64,000 nt of DNA from JAAFIP01 sp043778205 (lineage in GTDB: Bacteria > Pseudomonadota > Gammaproteobacteria > Burkholderiales > Burkholderiaceae_C), in contig JAYWGO010000012.1 of assembly GCA_043778205.1 (NCBI GenBank), positions 1 through 64,000 on the forward strand, given 5' to 3'. A program made the position numbers and the translations under genes. The notes below the pieces were generated by a model that made no database searches, was not told where the DNA came from, and was given only the letters and a program-made list of their open reading frames with translations. Shown here in pieces: positions 34,262-42,646 of the stretch. Position 1 is the stretch's first letter. Each line of letters starts with the position of its first letter.

Positions 34262-36202
34262 TCACTTTACTTCATCCACCACCACCATCGCTGCGCCGTA
34301 CGCATCAGAGCACAGGGCGTTGTTGCGGCGGGCGCTGGCGCTGGTGCATGCTTGGGTGGTGACGGTGGGGCTGGTGGACATGAGGGCGCCTAGCGCTGCG
34401 CGGCCTGCGCTGTCGTTCAGGGAGGTGACAAAGGGGCCAGTTTTGCTGGCGGCCAGGGCGGTGAGGTCGCGCGGGCTGTCGGCTACAAAAACCAGCAGAT
34501 TGTCGCGGCCTGCAGGGCCACCGGCTTTGACGCGCCAGTTGGGGCGTGGCAGGCCCAGCTGCTGGCCTGCGGCAATTTTGTTGTTTTGGTCCAGATCGTT
34601 GGGGAACAACAGGTACAGCGACTGGTTGTCCGACCCGGCCATGGCAACATAGACGTAGCCTGCGCGGTCAGACTGCACCACAAACTCTAGGCTGTCTTGG
34701 CCAATTTTAAGTTTGTCTTTGGACAGCGTAACTTGCACCCGGCGTTTGGCATCGCGCTGGTCGAACATTTGACGCAAGGCTTGCTCCCCGCTGAGGGGGG
34801 CGGGGGTGGTGACAGGAGAGGCTGCGACCGTGGGTGCGGGGGCAGCGGGGGCAGTGATGGTCGCCGCTACTGGAGGTGCCGCAGGTGCTGCCGCTGGCAA
34901 GGCCACGGGCGCTGCCGATGCTACGGTGGCCAGCGGCGCGGTTTGGCTGAACCATGCCGGTACAAAACCGGTGTTGCCTGAAAGCTGTATGTTGTGGGCT
35001 TTGTAGTTGGCATCGTTTTTCATGCGCTGGTCAATTTTGGTTTGCGCGCATTGGCGAATTTCGTCCATGCTGATGGCACCCGAGCCGTCCAGGTCTTTGG
35101 CCTCGCGCAGCATGCAGTCGCGCATGTACTGGGTGGCCAGGCCGCCTTTGTTGCTGTCGTCAAAGCTGATTTCGTCGTTTTTAGACGCGCTGATGTGAAT
35201 GACATCTTGCGGCAGCGCGCCGGCTTGCACTTGCTCTACCAGCAGGTTGCGGGTTTTCACGTTCACTGGGCGACCACACTCCTCGCTGATAGACGCAAAC
35301 TTGGGCCGCAGCGTGCCTTCGTCGGCGGGGTTGGTAAAGCCGCGTGTGCGCACCACCGATGCGGCGTTGACAATGCCGCCAGAGTGGCATGCGTCGTACA
35401 TCACAAACAGTTTGTCGGTTTTTTGGGTGATGGGGGCCAGCAAAGTGCTCATCTCGCGGTTGGTTAGCGTGCCGCTGGTGCCGCCGTCGTAGGCCAGCAG
35501 GGCCTCGATGCAGCCGCCCGCTGCGGGGTCGTTGTAGCGGGTGCCGTGGCCGCTAAAGTGCACAAACACGCGGTCGCCGTCTTGCACGCGGGCATTCATG
35601 TCGGCCAAGGCTTGGCGAATGTTGGCCCCGGTGGCCTGGCTGTCTTGCAGGTAGGTGATGTTGCTGGCGGGTACCTGCATGGCACCGGCCATTTGGGTGG
35701 CCGATTCGCGGTCGATGCGGGCACCAGGCAAGGGCGGTGTGCCTTTGTCGGCATATTCACTGATGCCGATGATGAGGGCGTGGCGGTTGCTGCGCGCAGG
35801 CAAGCTGCGCACGCCCAGCGTGAGGGCGGCGTTGACGGTGCTGCCGGTGGCCAAGCGGCCTGTGTTGGTGGCCGACACGGCTGAGCCGCCTGACTGCAAA
35901 TTCAGCGCCGAAGCGCGTACCCAGCCTGCTTGGTTGGCCCCACTGCTGGCCAGCTCTACATAAGCCCAACCGCCTTCTAGGCTGAGCAGGCGCAGCGTTG
36001 CCCCGGCGGCTACCGTGCCCACCACGGCGGCACTGGGCAGCTTGTCGGCTTTAAGTTCGATGGCGCGGGCAGCAGTAGTGGTGGTAGTGGTGGTTTGGGC
36101 GTTCACGGCCAGCGTTAGCAGCAGGGCGGCGCACAGCGCAGCGATTTTTAAACGGTGTTGCAGCGGGCGGTGGGCTGGACTGTGGCTGGCGGTGAGAAAC
36201 AT
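34262..36202 (-). CDS. Caspase-fold protease with SH3b, EF-hand and DUF4384
   Basis: The protein is 646 residues from ATG 36202, chosen for the AAGGAG 6 bases upstream; a longer frame to 36325 is unlikely. Order of parts: signal peptide (about 1-36), bacterial SH3 domain (about 50-105), and a peptidase C14 domain with His219 in HFSGHGTR and Cys272 in YDACHSGG. Then come a canonical EF-hand loop DLDGSGAISMDE (370-381), an Ala/Pro/Val-rich linker, and a DUF4384-like domain (about 515-620, GYVYVAMAGSDNQSLYLLFP). Ca2+ control like that of metacaspases is inferred from the EF-hand. It is the last gene of the locus after CHASE2, 28 bp away. Confidence 0.85.
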   Translation of the reverse strand: MFLTASHSPAHRPLQHRLKIAALCAALLLTLAVNAQTTTTTTTAARAIELKADKLPSAAVVGTVAAGATLRLLSLEGGWAYVELASSGANQAGWVRASALNLQSGGSAVSATNTGRLATGSTVNAALTLGVRSLPARSNRHALIIGISEYADKGTPPLPGARIDRESATQMAGAMQVPASNITYLQDSQATGANIRQALADMNARVQDGDRVFVHFSGHGTRYNDPAAGGCIEALLAYDGGTSGTLTNREMSTLLAPITQKTDKLFVMYDACHSGGIVNAASVVRTRGFTNPADEGTLRPKFASISEECGRPVNVKTRNLLVEQVQAGALPQDVIHISASKNDEISFDDSNKGGLATQYMRDCMLREAKDLDGSGAISMDEIRQCAQTKIDQRMKNDANYKAHNIQLSGNTGFVPAWFSQTAPLATVASAAPVALPAAAPAAPPVAATITAPAAPAPTVAASPVTTPAPLSGEQALRQMFDQRDAKRRVQVTLSKDKLKIGQDSLEFVVQSDRAGYVYVAMAGSDNQSLYLLFPNDLDQNNKIAAGQQLGLPRPNWRVKAGGPAGRDNLLVFVADSPRDLTALAASKTGPFVTSLNDSAGRAALGALMSTSPTVTTQACTSASARRNNALCSDAYGAAMVVVDEVK

Positions 36203-36230
36203 GGCGGCTCCTTGAAAATAAATAAAAATG

Positions 36231-38189
36231 TTAACGCGCTGCGGTTTGGCTAGGCTGGCCAGGGCGGTAATCAACGCGGTGGTCGGTGCTGTGGTCGGTT
36301 GGCTGGGCGCAGACCTCGCGGGCACCCTGAGCCCAGTCGGCGCGGCTGGTGGTCTGGCTGACGGGCAGGGGCACAGAGCACGAGGTTACCCGCAGGCCGA
36401 TGTGGGCACCGCGCTTGCCGCGCCTGCTGCCGTCTAGCAGCACGGTGCGCAGGCTGGCCAGCTGGGCTAACGGGCCTGCCAAGGCCACGGTGCTGTACAG
36501 CTCGGGCCAGCGCAGGCGGGCAGGCCAGGTGCAACCGGCATCGCCGCCCAGTACGCGGCACTGGGGGGCATGGCGCTGCAAGGTGTCAATCAATGCGTCC
36601 AGGCCGGGGCCGGTGGCGGGGTGCAACAAGCGCACGGCCATCAAACCATGGGGTTGGACTAAGGCAGCGTGCTCGGCCAGGGCGGTGTGGGCAGCGCTGC
36701 CAGCGGGGTCAGCAGGGCCAACGGCAGTGGCTTCTGCATCTGCATCTGCATTGCCTGCTGCATGCATGTCGCCACACCAGTAGTCGCGCCGCCAGCCATT
36801 CCACACGCGCAGCAGCCCTATGTACAGCAGCGCTACGCCCGCAGCCAAGTGCAGGTCTACGAACATGCCGCCAACATTTAGCGACACATAGCCCACAGCC
36901 AGCAGCGCACCGGGCAGCAGCAAAAGCGCTGCGTCCAGCGTGCCAATGCCGTGGCGCTGTACCCAAGCTGCCAGCCCCAGGCACAGGCCTATGGCCAAGC
37001 CCGCTTGCAGCCAGCGCGGCAGCTCAAGCAGGCTGCGTTGGTTAACCTGGTTGTCCATGGCGGTGGCCAGTATGTCGATGCCGGTGTGCTTGGTGCCCAG
37101 CGGGGTGGGGTGGATGTCGTGCAGGCTGGACGCTGTGGCCCCAATCAGCACAATTTTGCCGGCAAAGCTGGGTACCGGCTGGAGTGGCGCGCCGCCCTCG
37201 GCAGCAGCAAACACGTCGGCCAGCGGCACGCGTGGGTAGCTGTTGGCCTGGGCCCGCCACACAATCAATGTGTCTGTGTTTTTACAGTCAAATAGGCCTA
37301 TCGCCCAAGTAAATGCTACACAGTTAGCTATTAAATTAGAAGCGTTTGACGGGTGCGGTGCGGGCTGCGCAGCGGGTGCAGTGTGCGCCCCGGAGGCAGC
37401 GGGTGCACTGGGGCTGGCCACTTTGGCGGCGCTGGCAGCCACCGTGTGGGCCACGCTCACCGCCAGCGACTGCAGCGCGGTGTTGTCGCTCAAACTTTCG
37501 ACCACGCGGTAGCGGCGCAGCATGCCGTCGCGGTCGGGGTAGCCGTTGTTGTAGCCCAGCTTGGCGGCAGCCACTGCAGGTAACACTGGGGCTATTAAAG
37601 CCACAGTAGCGGTGCTGTCGGCCAGGGCCAGTGCACTGGGTGCGGCGCTGCCCGCTCCTGCCCCTGCCGCTGCCCCTGCTTGCGGCGCAGAGCCCAGCCA
37701 CAGGTTGGGCAATACAGCGCGGGTGACCTTGCTTTGTGCGTCGTATTCCTTGGGCAAGCGCACTACGGCAAAGTGGCTGCGCAGGCTGCGGCGGGCGGCT
37801 TCGTCAAAGGCTTTGTCACCCCCGGGCGAGAGCCGGTCGGCATCGCTGAACAGCACGTCCCAGGCAATGGCCTGCGGGTTTTGTTTTTCAATATAGTCCA
37901 GCACCGTGGCCAGTGTGTCGCGCGGCCACGGCCAGCGGCCAAACTCGGGGGCCATGCGGGCCAGGGTGGCCTCGTCAATGTCCACAATCACCAGCCGTGG
38001 GTCGGGCGCAGCAGCCACCACGCGGGCACGCACCATCGCGTCGTAGGTGGTGTTGGCCAAGCCGCTAGAGACCTTGAGCACCAGCGCATCGAGCAGCGCC
38101 CACACGCAAAACGCCAGCGCCAAACCCCAAGTCACGCGGGCTGCAGGCAGGCTGCCAATAGTGGCGGTGAAGCGCTGCCAAAGCTGCAT
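36231..38189 (-). CDS. CHASE2-domain membrane sensor
   Basis: This 652-residue protein has one N-terminal membrane segment (about 15-36), a large periplasmic CHASE2 domain (RLVIVDIDEATLARM, GRWPWPRDTLATVLDYI, AIAWDVLFSDAD, later KIVLIGATASSLHDIHPTP), then about three membrane segments (395-465). The ~180-residue C-terminal cytoplasmic tail carries no recognisable kinase, cyclase or other output. In frame within the CHASE2 domain (about residues 284-297, LIANCVAFTWAIGL) is an interspersed repeat. It is flanked by two caspase-fold genes with gaps of 9 and 28 bp, so it probably senses for or assembles with them. Confidence 0.85.
   Translation of the reverse strand: MQLWQRFTATIGSLPAARVTWGLALAFCVWALLDALVLKVSSGLANTTYDAMVRARVVAAAPDPRLVIVDIDEATLARMAPEFGRWPWPRDTLATVLDYIEKQNPQAIAWDVLFSDADRLSPGGDKAFDEAARRSLRSHFAVVRLPKEYDAQSKVTRAVLPNLWLGSAPQAGAAAGAGAGSAAPSALALADSTATVALIAPVLPAVAAAKLGYNNGYPDRDGMLRRYRVVESLSDNTALQSLAVSVAHTVAASAAKVASPSAPAASGAHTAPAAQPAPHPSNASNLIANCVAFTWAIGLFDCKNTDTLIVWRAQANSYPRVPLADVFAAAEGGAPLQPVPSFAGKIVLIGATASSLHDIHPTPLGTKHTGIDILATAMDNQVNQRSLLELPRWLQAGLAIGLCLGLAAWVQRHGIGTLDAALLLLPGALLAVGYVSLNVGGMFVDLHLAAGVALLYIGLLRVWNGWRRDYWCGDMHAAGNADADAEATAVGPADPAGSAAHTALAEHAALVQPHGLMAVRLLHPATGPGLDALIDTLQRHAPQCRVLGGDAGCTWPARLRWPELYSTVALAGPLAQLASLRTVLLDGSRRGKRGAHIGLRVTSCSVPLPVSQTTSRADWAQGAREVCAQPTDHSTDHRVDYRPGQPSQTAAR
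37299..37338 (-). repeat. Interspersed repeat inside CHASE2 gene, copy 8
   Basis: TATCGCCCAAGTAAATGCTA then CACAGTTAGCTATTAAATTAG is the repeat in sense orientation of the host gene, encoding NLIANCVAFTWAIG within the periplasmic domain. Confidence 0.8.
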
Positions 38190-38198
38190 GGTGCTTTA

Positions 38199-40016
38199 TT
38201 AGCGCAGGGCCAGGCTGTCGGCGCTGCTCAGCGAGAAGCTGGTCAGCTCGTTGCGGGTGTAGCGGTCAATCTTGCCGCTGCGGTCGCGCCGCTCGTATTC
38301 ATGCGCTACAAAGTTGCGCAGCGCGGGCACATACCAATGCACGTCGCGGTATTTGAGTGTGTAGCTACTGCCGCCGTTGGTATTTTTGCCGCTGACAAAG
38401 CCGGTGTGCTCAATTTTCCAGGCCTCAAACTCGCCAGCGGGCACCTTGATTTTCTCTAGGCCCACTACCTGCACATCGCCCTCACGAACCTCTGTGCCGC
38501 TGCCATCCGTGTTTTTCCAGTCAAGGGTGTATTTTTCTTTTTCGCTGTAGCCTGCCTTGAGCGTGGCCGGGAACAGGCGGTAGCCAGACCACTGCAAAGT
38601 GTCGCCATTTTTGTCGCGGGTGGACAGTAAAACACCGTCGGCCGTCCAGCGCACACTGCCGTTGTTGAGCGTCATATTGCCCTGTGCGTCCATGCTGGTG
38701 ATGTGGCGGTCCCAGTTGTGGGTGACTTCTTGTTTGAACCGGTCAATACTTTGGTAACGCCAGCGGTCGCCCACCGTGTAGCCAAACGAGTTACTGGCCT
38801 GCACTGGTCGCGCCATGGCTGCCGGGGCGGATGCAACAATGGGTGCGGCTAAAGGCGCGGCAACCGTTGTATTGGCCACCACTACCGCTCCAGGTGTTTT
38901 CGCCAACTGCATTTGTACCAACTGCTCGCGTGCCAAAGCGCTGTAGCGCCCGCTGGGAAAGCGGTTTAAATACGCCTGCAGTTCGATCGGCACTTGCGAG
39001 TTTTTTACTGCGTCCCACAGGGCGTTTTCTACCGCTACGCTAGAGTCCACGGCCGCTGCGGTCGCCGCACTGGCCCCACCGCGAAAGTAAAAGTCGCCCT
39101 CCATCGAGGTGGCTTCCCAGGGCACTTGTTTGCCTTGGCTGTCGCGGCGCACGTTGGCGCGCACTTGCTTGAACACGTCCTCCACCTTGCTGCCGCTTTG
39201 GCGCATGGCGGTGAGCAGGTGCTGGGTGTACAGGCCATTGGCACCCGCGCCGTCGCTGGCCACTGCGCCGGGCGAGGTGGCAAAGGCCACCAGGGTACCC
39301 ACGGGTGCGTCCATTTGCGCCAAACCGGCTTGGCCGCTGCGCGCGCTGCGGGTAAACGGGTTGTTGCGGCAGGCATCCAAAATCATGATGTTGGCGGCAT
39401 TGCCTGCGGCCTCCATTTTGTCCAGCACGGCCTGCGCGTCCACCGCGCTGTAGGCCACCTCGTCTTCGCGCTCCACATTGGCACCCACCGGCACCAGGTA
39501 GTTGCGGCCTTTGATCTGCATGCCGTGGCCTGCATAGTAAAACAGGCCCACCGCACCTGCGTTGTTGGGGGCGCCCGCTTTATTGGAAGCGCCACCACGC
39601 AACTTGTCGCCAAACTCGCGCAGGGCCGACAGCATGCCGCGCTGGTCGGTGTTCTCACGCAAGATCACGGTAAAACCCGACTCTTGCAGCGCAGCCGCTA
39701 CGGCGCGGGCATCGTTGACGGGGTTAAGCAGGGGCGCGTCTTTGTAAGCGGCGTTGCCAATCACCAAGGCCACGCGGGCCGTGGCTTGGCCTGAAATGGG
39801 CTTAGCCGTGTTGGGAGCCGCTGCTTGCACCACCAGGTTGCGGTCAGGTTGGGCCGCAGTTTTAGCCGGGCCAGCTGCTGGGTTAGCGGATTGGGCCACG
39901 GCATGGGGCAGCGCACAAACACCCAACGCACCGATTGCCAGTACTATTAATTTTATAGCTGCTTGTGCAGCATTTCCTTGGGCCAAAGGGTGATTTAGCA
40001 TGAAAATAGAGTGCAT
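38199..40016 (-). CDS. Caspase-fold protease (peptidase C14 family)
   Basis: The protein is 605 residues from ATG 40016 (600 from ATG 40001); neither has a good ribosome binding site. The C14/caspase p20 domain starts RVALVIGNAAYKDAPLLNPV; the catalytic pair is His164 in FYYAGHGMQ and Cys216 in LDACRNNPF. A linker and a C-terminal beta-rich domain (VGDRWRYQSIDRFKQEV, KIKVPAGEFEAWKIEHTG) follow. The signal peptide segment HPLAQGNAAQAAIKLIVLA is encoded by an interspersed repeat read in reverse. The 5' end almost abuts the OmpA-like gene and CHASE2 follows after 9 bp. Its target is unknown. Confidence 0.87.
   Translation of the reverse strand: MHSIFMLNHPLAQGNAAQAAIKLIVLAIGALGVCALPHAVAQSANPAAGPAKTAAQPDRNLVVQAAAPNTAKPISGQATARVALVIGNAAYKDAPLLNPVNDARAVAAALQESGFTVILRENTDQRGMLSALREFGDKLRGGASNKAGAPNNAGAVGLFYYAGHGMQIKGRNYLVPVGANVEREDEVAYSAVDAQAVLDKMEAAGNAANIMILDACRNNPFTRSARSGQAGLAQMDAPVGTLVAFATSPGAVASDGAGANGLYTQHLLTAMRQSGSKVEDVFKQVRANVRRDSQGKQVPWEATSMEGDFYFRGGASAATAAAVDSSVAVENALWDAVKNSQVPIELQAYLNRFPSGRYSALAREQLVQMQLAKTPGAVVVANTTVAAPLAAPIVASAPAAMARPVQASNSFGYTVGDRWRYQSIDRFKQEVTHNWDRHITSMDAQGNMTLNNGSVRWTADGVLLSTRDKNGDTLQWSGYRLFPATLKAGYSEKEKYTLDWKNTDGSGTEVREGDVQVVGLEKIKVPAGEFEAWKIEHTGFVSGKNTNGGSSYTLKYRDVHWYVPALRNFVAHEYERRDRSGKIDRYTRNELTSFSLSSADSLALR
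39941..39990 (+). repeat. Interspersed repeat inside signal peptide, copy 9
   Basis: GTACTATTAATTTTATAGCT then GCTTGTGCAGCATTTCCTTG and GGCCAAAGGG. It lies antisense to the caspase gene and encodes HPLAQGNAAQAAIKLIVL of its signal peptide. Confidence 0.88.
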
Positions 40017-40020
40017 TGGA

Positions 40021-40599
40021 CTAATCGAGGTTAACGATGCGCACGCGGCGGTTCTCTGCGGCTGTGGGGTCGGTGCTGTTGGCCAGTTCGCTGGCCCCTT
40101 TGCCAGCGGTTTGCAGGCGCTGCACGGCAATGCCTTGGGCCACCAAGGTATCGCGCACTGCGTCGGCCCGCTGCTGGGACAGGCGCTGGTTGTAGTCGGC
40201 CCGGCCTGTGCCGTCGGTATGGCCTTCTACCGCAAACTGCGACTTTACCAGCGCCTGCGACTGCAAGGCTTGGGCTAAGTTGGCCAGCGCCTGCTGGCTC
40301 TCGGGCTTGACGCGGGCCGAGTTAAAGTCAAACTGAATCAAGAGCGACAGCGATGGCTTGGGCGCAGGGGCAGCGGTTACCGAAGTGCCTGTGTTGGCAG
40401 GGCCGGCGGCCTCTACCGTCAGGTTGCGCATGCTGCGCGACAAAGGAACCGGCGGTTTTTTAAGCTGCTCGACCATTTGCTCCGCCGACGGCGTTACCGC
40501 GGTTTGCGCCCCTGCCGCAGGTGCCCATAGCGCAGGCCCCCAAGCCGCACTGGCCAAAGCCGCCGCCACCAGGCGGCGCGCCCACATCATTGTTTGCAT
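40021..40599 (-). CDS. OmpA-family peptidoglycan-binding protein
   Basis: The protein is 192 residues. A signal peptide (about 1-31, ending AGAQ) precedes a short linker and a C-terminal OmpA-like domain (about 75-192). That domain has QFDFNSARVKPESQQALANL, VEGHTDGTGRADYNQRLSQQ, RADAVRDTLV and ENRRVRIV, the residues that bind peptidoglycan diaminopimelate. There is no beta-barrel. It should sit in the periplasm attached to the cell wall. It is immediately upstream of, and probably cotranscribed with, the first caspase gene, which suggests that the protease system is tethered to the envelope. Confidence 0.9.
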   Translation of the reverse strand: MQTMMWARRLVAAALASAAWGPALWAPAAGAQTAVTPSAEQMVEQLKKPPVPLSRSMRNLTVEAAGPANTGTSVTAAPAPKPSLSLLIQFDFNSARVKPESQQALANLAQALQSQALVKSQFAVEGHTDGTGRADYNQRLSQQRADAVRDTLVAQGIAVQRLQTAGKGASELANSTDPTAAENRRVRIVNLD

Positions 40600-40795
40600 A
40601 CAAAGTTCCCAAAGAAATAGTACCTGCGTGGGGGTGCCTTAACCGCCCCTTCGGCGCAAGCGGCGCGCGCAGCCCACACCGCCCACGCTGTGTGTATTTT
40701 GTATGCAATTGTCACTGAATTTAGGCTGTTTTTCCATCCCATGAATGTGGGATGCCGCAAACCGCTTTTGCAGGCAGGCATATGACAAGCCTGGC

Positions 40796-41665
40796 CTAGC
40801 CCACCATGCCGTTCCAGCCCAGCAACCCGGCTACCCAGTTCATAAAGCTGCCCGCTACCGCACAGGCCACCGACGCAGCCAGCATGGCGCGCAAACCCAA
40901 ACGGTGGGTGCCCATGCCCGAGTGGGCCTGCTGCGTGCCTGGCCAAGCGTACAGCACAGCAGCGGTAACGCACACGCCCCCCAGCAGCCAGGCAGAAAAC
41001 GCTGCGCGCAGCCACACCAGCGGCGGCACACGGGCAAAAACTATGTCGATGGTGGTGCGCAGGTCGCCCACGGCCAGCACCAGCGCCGCCAGCAAGCCAA
41101 AGCCCAAGGTAAACAGCACCAGCAAGCACGCACTGGCCGCCGCCACGGTGGCATGCGCCATGATCAGCGGCACAGCGGCGTGTGCCGCCTGGGCGGAGTG
41201 GCGGGCAATGTCTTGCATGTCAAAGTCGCCTTGCAACTCGGCCTCGGTCAGGCGAATAGCGATGTCGGGCGCGTTTTGCATGGCCATGGCTTGGGCACAG
41301 ATCATGGGCGCAATTTGCACCACCCACAGTGGCCACAGCGAGGTCAAAATCAGCGACGACTGCTCTTGCAGCGTAGACGGCAGCACCACAAAAATGGCCA
41401 CCCCGGCCACCAAGCCCAGCACCACCAAAATGGGCAGCATTTGGCGTATCTCGTGGTTGCGCTCGCGGTGCATGATGCTGCGCGCCACTGGTATACGCCA
41501 ACAGGCGCGGTACCACCACAGCTCGCCCAGCGCGTACCAGCGCAGCTTGGCAGGGGTGAGCAGTAAAGAGTTAAGGCTTAAGCGCTCTAGCTTGCGTTCG
41601 CGCTTGAGGTCGCGGGCCCTGTCGCGCGGTGTGCTGCGGGTGGGGTCGGTTTGGCTGGTGCCCAT
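40796..41665 (-). CDS. MlaE-like permease (divergent)
   Basis: This 289-residue protein has a basic cytoplasmic N-terminus (TPRDRARDLKRERKLERL) and about five hydrophobic segments (ILVVLGLVAGVAIFVVLP, VPLIMAHATVAAASACLLVL and others). The pattern resembles the MlaE/YrbE permeases that work with MCE proteins, but it is divergent and the call relies partly on the MlaD-like gene two places upstream. No MlaF-type ATPase gene accompanies it in the window. A 196-bp gap separates it from the OmpA gene. Confidence 0.6.
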   Translation of the reverse strand: MGTSQTDPTRSTPRDRARDLKRERKLERLSLNSLLLTPAKLRWYALGELWWYRACWRIPVARSIMHRERNHEIRQMLPILVVLGLVAGVAIFVVLPSTLQEQSSLILTSLWPLWVVQIAPMICAQAMAMQNAPDIAIRLTEAELQGDFDMQDIARHSAQAAHAAVPLIMAHATVAAASACLLVLFTLGFGLLAALVLAVGDLRTTIDIVFARVPPLVWLRAAFSAWLLGGVCVTAAVLYAWPGTQQAHSGMGTHRLGLRAMLAASVACAVAGSFMNWVAGLLGWNGMVG

Positions 41666-41716
41666 AGTGTGTGCCTTGTACCTGCTGTGTGCCTGCGGCT
41701 GACTCTTGGTACCAGC

Positions 41717-42646
41717 CTAAGGCGCGCGGCCGGTGGACAGTGTGCGGCCTGCGGCGGCGCTGCGCTGGGCCAGGTCGCCGTAGCGGGCTGCGCCTGCGCT
41801 GTCGCCCAGTGCGCTGCTGGCACGCTGCAGCAGGTCAAGGTCAAGGGCTACGCGGTCGGCAAAGCCCAGGTCTTGGTCAAGCTGCAGGGCTTGCTGTGCG
41901 TCTACCAAGGCAGCAGCCGCTTGGCCTAGCGCGAGCTGGGCCTGGGCGCGCGCGCGCAAGGCGTTGGCGCGGTCGTTGTTAGCTTGCGCGCTGTTGGTGC
42001 TGCTCAGCTGCGCTGCGGTCAAGGCGGCGCTGGCACTGGCTGCGGCGGCAGACGGGTTGTTGGCAGCCAGCTCGGTGCGGGCGCGCAGCACCGTGATGGC
42101 CGAGCGCTGGGCGCAGGTGTTGGCGCACAACTGCAGCGCGCTTTGCACATGGGCTGCGGCGCGCGTCACGTCACTGCCCAATGCCAGCGCAGCGGCACGG
42201 CCGTGGGCAGTGGTTTGCACGTCTACGCTCAGGCCATCGGTGTTTTGCAGCAGGTTGGCCACCAGTTTTTGCGCATCAGCCACCTGCCCGGCATCGCCCA
42301 GTGCGCGGGCTTGGCTCAGCCGGGCGCGGGCTTGCGGCTCGGGCAATGCCAAGGCTTCGTACACCAGCGCCGCCACGGCGTAGCTGGCCGCAGCGCTGGC
42401 AAAGTCGCCTGCAGCAAACGCCTGGGCCGCCCGGCGCTCGGTGCTTTTGGCACTTTTAATGGCGGCATTGTCTTGCTTCACATCGGCCGAACTTGCGCAA
42501 CCGACTATTAAAAGTGGTGCAATTAATGCCGTGCACAGTTTGCGCAAAGCCCTTGCCCGTTTAGCCAGCTCTGGCTGCAGCACGGGCACGGCCTGCCCTG
42601 TGGTTTGCCTACATTCGATTGACGCATTGGGCAGAGTAGGCATCAT
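41717..42646 (-). CDS. TPR-like lipoprotein
   Basis: This 309-residue protein starts with ATG 42646 overlapping the MlaD-like stop. A basic then hydrophobic stretch ends in the lipobox LLIVGCAS (Cys near residue 50), although an internal start nearer the signal is possible. The mature part is Ala-rich and helical with TPR-like spacing (AAQAFAAGDFASAAASYAVA, ALVDAQQALQLDQDLGFA). It occupies the position that PqiC/MlaB-like lipoproteins hold in other MCE operons, so it may be an outer-membrane partner of the MCE transporter. Confidence 0.7.
   Translation of the reverse strand: MMPTLPNASIECRQTTGQAVPVLQPELAKRARALRKLCTALIAPLLIVGCASSADVKQDNAAIKSAKSTERRAAQAFAAGDFASAAASYAVAALVYEALALPEPQARARLSQARALGDAGQVADAQKLVANLLQNTDGLSVDVQTTAHGRAAALALGSDVTRAAAHVQSALQLCANTCAQRSAITVLRARTELAANNPSAAAASASAALTAAQLSSTNSAQANNDRANALRARAQAQLALGQAAAALVDAQQALQLDQDLGFADRVALDLDLLQRASSALGDSAGAARYGDLAQRSAAAGRTLSTGRAP

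Noticed and set aside
34320..34652. Plus-strand frames inside the caspase, CHASE2 and MCE genes
   Set aside because: High GC gives long antisense frames throughout this window; the minus-strand frames carry the catalytic motifs, signal peptides and ribosome binding sites.
37561..37620. Another possible copy of the interspersed repeat in the CHASE2 gene
   Set aside because: Only the TTTAATAG word matches; the hairpin and the CCTTGGG end are missing.
40735..40765. Hairpin CATCCCA/TGGGATG after the MlaE-like gene as a terminator
   Set aside because: Neither strand has a T run after the stem, so it is not an intrinsic terminator; it may still be a weak structure.
42490..42535. Possible repeat copy at the TPR lipoprotein signal peptide
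   Set aside because: TTTAATAG is present, but the order of the other words does not follow the repeat; likely chance in a hydrophobic signal.
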